From PKWO01 sp036384915 (lineage in GTDB: Bacteria; Pseudomonadota; Gammaproteobacteria; Burkholderiales; Burkholderiaceae_D), in the NCBI GenBank assembly GCA_036384915.1, contig DASVLJ010000078.1, forward strand, positions 248,001 to 312,000: DNA of 64,000 bases, read 5' to 3'. Below the pieces are notes generated by a model, which ran no database searches, was not told the origin of the DNA, and was given only the letters and a program-made list of their open reading frames with translations. Shown here one piece after another: positions 61,252 to 64,000 of this stretch. Every line of letters begins with the position of its first letter. Positions within the stretch are counted from its first letter, which is position 1. The translations under genes were made by a program, and so were the position numbers.

Positions 61252-63710
61252 CGCTGCATCAACCCCGACCCATGGCCGCGCGCCTGTTCTTCGGCATCGA
61301 CCGGCATCAACTGCCACAATTCATTGACGATGCGCTTCAATTCCGCCTCGTTGTTTTGCCGCCGTGCTTCGTTCCCCTGATTTACCAGTTCGGTGGCGCG
61401 GCGCAGGTTGGTGCTTTCGCTGATGCGCGAAGCGGCGTAGTCGAACGATTGGGCCCAGGCGCCGGGGCGGCGCATATAGGCCGTATTGCGCAGCGAATAG
61501 ATCAGGTTCAGCTGGCGTTCGATTTCGTCTTCCTGCTTTGCCGTCAGCGCTTGGCGCCCCTTGGCGTAAGCCTTTTCCAGCGCTTGGCGTTCGGCTTCGG
61601 TGCCTTCCGCCGCGACCGCCGGCAAGGCCGATTCGTAAGCCTGTTCCAGGCGCTGCGTCATTTCGGGCCAGGCTCTTTCCTCTTCCAGCGCGGTCAGCAT
61701 GGCTTCAAATTCGGTCAGGCCGCGGCGCAATTGTTCGCCCGCGTCGAGGTCGCCGCCCTTGAAGGCGATCGCGCAGCGGCGCAAGTCCTGGCGCCACGCG
61801 AACAATTCAACCAGGCGCGTGCCGCCCTGTTCCGCCGGCTGCCCCTGGGCCATCGCATTGGCGCGTGCCTGCACCTTGTCCAGCGCCGCTTCGATTTCCT
61901 CCAGCGAAATCTGCGGCGTCACCATGAGCGCTACCTCGTCGAATACCTGTTTGGTGGCAAGAATTTGGCCGCGTGCGCGCAATTGCCCGCCGCGGTTGAG
62001 TTCGAGCGTCAATTCGATTTCCGAACCCACCGGCAGGGCGGTTTTCAATGCCGATGCGGGAATTTCGAGCGTGCCGACCAGGCGGCACAAGTGGGCGCGC
62101 AGGAATTCGCCCTGCACGATAGGTACCTTGAGCGCAAAGCCGGTGCCGCCGGGCTGTATGGTTTCCGCGGTGGCAAGGGTGAAGCTGCGCTTGATCGGTA
62201 GCGGGGCGCCGCGTTCGAAATAATAAAGCACGGTGTTGTTTGCCAGCGCCACGCCGATGGAGCGGGCCAGGGGCGGTTCGCCCACCGTGATGCCATGCGA
62301 AATCGAGATCGCCGCCGGCTGCAGCGCCACGTGTTTTCCGTCCGGCAGCACGCCCTTGACGTGGAAGTTTGTGCTTTGGCGCGGCAGCAGGCTGGCCATC
62401 AGGTCGAAAGTGGAATCGGCGGCCACGGCGGCCGGCTCGCTTTGCCACTTGCCGTCTTCGCGCTCCAGCACGATGGCGCTCAGCTTGGCATCTTCGTCGA
62501 GCACCTTGCCCACGATATAGGGAGTCAGGTCCGAGGTGACGGCGGGGTATTGCAGCCAGACCTTGGGGCCTTGCGGCGCGGCCGCGCCGACGGTCTTGAC
62601 GGCTGGCCGTCCGTCGAGGCCCACGGTGCCGGCAAACAGCGCCGCGCCTTGTGCCACCAGGGTCATCGGATCCAGGCCCTCGCCAAAGTCGGCTTTAAGT
62701 ACATGATGCACGCGTTCGCGCAGCAGCGGCGTGACGGTCGGGCCGCCGACCAGCACCAGGCGCTGCAGGCTGCCTTCGGCCAGGCCATTGGCCGTCAGGA
62801 GACGTTTGCAGATCCCGATCGAGCGGTCGATCAGCGGCAATACCAGCGGTTCGTATTCCTTGCGCGTGATAAGGACATCCACGTCGACAAGTTCGCCGCC
62901 GACGTCCAGGCCCGAGATGAAGATCGGCGCATCGGCGGCGCGCGTCAGTTCGATCTTCGCCTCTTCCGCGGCGAAGCGCAGGCGGCGCAGCGCCAGCATG
63001 TGTTCGGGATTGGCGCGGTCGATGACGATGCCGTCGGCGGCCAGCTTTTGCAGCACCAGGTCGACCAGCACGCGGTCGAAGTCGCGTCCGCCCAGGAAGT
63101 TGTCGCCGTCGTGGCCGACGATGCGCAACAAACCGTCGCGCGTGTCCAGCAGCGATACGTCGAACGTGCCGCCGCCCAGGTCATAGACCAGCCAAGGGCC
63201 TTCGGCGCTTTCCTGGCTCCATCCCGAGGCGATGGCCGAAGCTACCGGTTCCTGGATCAGTTCGATGCGCTCGAAGCCGGCCAGGCGGGCCGCTTCGGAG
63301 GTGGCGGCGGTCTGGTGCAATTCGAACAGGGCCGGCACCGAGATTACGGCGCGTTCGGGCGATACGCCGGTCTGGTCCGAAATGTCGTTGCGCAGCGACT
63401 TCAAGACTTCGGCCGAGAGCTCTTCCGGCTTTTTCGCCAGCTTGGCGGCGGGAAAGTCGAGCAGATTGGCCGTACCCATCAGGCGCTTGAACTCGCTGCG
63501 GGTGTTGGCGGCATCGGTGTCGAGGTAGCGCCGTGCGCGCGGGCCGACCACTGCGTTGCCACGCGCATCGAAGCGCACGATGGATGGTGTGAGCACGCCG
63601 CCCTGGCTGTTGCGCACGGCGTTCATGGTGCTGCCGTCGAATACGGCGGCGACCGAATTGGTGGTGCCGAGATCGATGCCGACGTATAGCGGCGGGGCTT
63701 TTTGCTGCAA
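61248..63710 (-). CDS. Atypical Hsp70 (DnaK/HscC-like) chaperone, 820 aa
   Basis: 820-aa protein with a TTG start (AAGGAG six nt upstream). The N-terminal ATPase domain is canonical: YVGIDLGTTNSVAAVFDG (phosphate 1), VYDLGGGTFDVSLLD (phosphate 2), and the adenosine motif LVLVGGPTVTPLLRERV. The substrate domain diverges from DnaK: about 440-600 is a beta domain with GITVGEPPLARSIGVALANN. It is followed by an extended alpha-helical C-terminus of about 200 residues (EIERQLNLIYSL...). The usual EEVD-like or acidic tail is missing. It is longer than DnaK (638) and HscC (556). Operon: J-like protein and two paralogous membrane proteins follow. Probably a dedicated, membrane-associated Hsp70. Confidence 0.85.
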   Translation of the reverse strand: MQQKAPPLYVGIDLGTTNSVAAVFDGSTMNAVRNSQGGVLTPSIVRFDARGNAVVGPRARRYLDTDAANTRSEFKRLMGTANLLDFPAAKLAKKPEELSAEVLKSLRNDISDQTGVSPERAVISVPALFELHQTAATSEAARLAGFERIELIQEPVASAIASGWSQESAEGPWLVYDLGGGTFDVSLLDTRDGLLRIVGHDGDNFLGGRDFDRVLVDLVLQKLAADGIVIDRANPEHMLALRRLRFAAEEAKIELTRAADAPIFISGLDVGGELVDVDVLITRKEYEPLVLPLIDRSIGICKRLLTANGLAEGSLQRLVLVGGPTVTPLLRERVHHVLKADFGEGLDPMTLVAQGAALFAGTVGLDGRPAVKTVGAAAPQGPKVWLQYPAVTSDLTPYIVGKVLDEDAKLSAIVLEREDGKWQSEPAAVAADSTFDLMASLLPRQSTNFHVKGVLPDGKHVALQPAAISISHGITVGEPPLARSIGVALANNTVLYYFERGAPLPIKRSFTLATAETIQPGGTGFALKVPIVQGEFLRAHLCRLVGTLEIPASALKTALPVGSEIELTLELNRGGQLRARGQILATKQVFDEVALMVTPQISLEEIEAALDKVQARANAMAQGQPAEQGGTRLVELFAWRQDLRRCAIAFKGGDLDAGEQLRRGLTEFEAMLTALEEERAWPEMTQRLEQAYESALPAVAAEGTEAERQALEKAYAKGRQALTAKQEDEIERQLNLIYSLRNTAYMRRPGAWAQSFDYAASRISESTNLRRATELVNQGNEARRQNNEAELKRIVNELWQLMPVDAEEQARGHGSGLMQR

Positions 63711-63885
63711 ATTTTTCTCCTTGCAAGGGAAGACGGGCGGGATGCCCGTGCCTTGCCACTTCGATTGGAATTGGTATTTTGCTACGAGTGCATTTCTAAT
63801 ACGGCGAGGTCATTGTAGCCAAAAAAAGCGGGGCAAATTCAAAAAAATGAACCGGCCGCGGGAGGAAGGCTGGAAATTCGCGGCG

Positions 63886-63933
63886 TAGAGCCTGTCGTGG
63901 CCTCCTGCAGGGCGGAGGTCATGACAGGCTCTA
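63886..63933. repeat. 20-bp hairpin near the right edge
   Basis: TAGAGCCTGTCGTGGCCTCC (63886-63905) is inverted at 63914-63933 with two G/A differences that become G-U pairs. The 8-nt loop is TGCAGGGC. It lies about 175 nt upstream of the Hsp70 gene in the opposite sense. It may terminate a gene outside the window or be a repetitive element. The rest of 63711-64000 holds a TACAAT -10-like box upstream of the Hsp70 gene and no gene that I can support. Confidence 0.5.
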
Positions 63934-64000
63934 GTTTCGCAAGTACGCGCCCTGCGTTCTGCCGTGGCCGGTGTCGGCGTCGTATTGCTGTTCTCGTAGA

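Overview
The window looks like a chromosomal segment of a GC-rich betaproteobacterium, most likely Oxalobacteraceae (Massilia/Janthinobacterium/Herminiimonas-like). This rests on the gene order moeA-moaD-moaE-crcB-clpB, the XrtB-type exosortase/EPS locus, large paralogous TonB-dependent receptors, and a 565-residue leuA. That is inference from gene content; no 16S or other marker is present. I saw no tRNA, rRNA, CRISPR array, integrase or transposase.

Layout. 1-1.7 kb: end of a molybdopterin operon (moeA partial, moaD, moaE) coupled to the fluoride channel crcB. 1.8-5.0 kb: a conserved unknown gene divergent from clpB, which has a sigma-32-like promoter. 5.4-16.0 kb: three tandem paralogous TonB-dependent receptors (967-970 aa). 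They share a conserved promoter block, a 5-bp-stem/7-nt-loop leader hairpin and the same ribosome binding site. Two are followed by paralogous small secreted two-cysteine proteins. 16.1-17.1 kb: a thioesterase and a small membrane protein.

17.5-45.6 kb: a large exopolysaccharide locus of the methanolan/XrtB type. It carries epsL, the priming transferase epsB, a PEP-CTERM substrate gene, epsD, epsE, epsF, epsG, exosortase xrtB, epsI, a flippase and a pyruvyltransferase. After an antisense beta-helix lipoprotein comes a tightly coupled run of five GT4 glycosyltransferases, a Wzy-like polymerase, a secreted TIM-barrel hydrolase candidate and galE. A second, atypical PEP-CTERM-like gene and the GDP-mannose enzyme manC close the locus. 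Three sites with exact GG-N10-GC sigma-54 architecture lie upstream of epsL, the first PEP-CTERM gene and manC, which fits the known RpoN control of PEP-CTERM genes in floc- and EPS-forming betaproteobacteria. Together the locus would make an activated repeat unit, flip, polymerise and export it, modify it with pyruvate, and process PEP-CTERM surface proteins.

45.7-57.8 kb: housekeeping and accessory genes: aceA with an elaborate palindrome-rich control region, rlmJ, an EAL-HDOD protein, greB (its 5' flank is a 121-bp imperfect palindrome), an AraC regulator, a GST, leuA with a leucine-rich leader peptide, a membrane protein, a DEDD exonuclease, an ADP-ribosylglycohydrolase and a secreted alpha/beta hydrolase. 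57.8-63.7 kb: a minus-strand operon of an 820-aa Hsp70, a small J-like protein without a visible HPD motif, and two paralogous membrane proteins of about 490 aa. This operon, the receptor/leader/small-protein family and the leuA leader are the best candidates for undescribed biology here.
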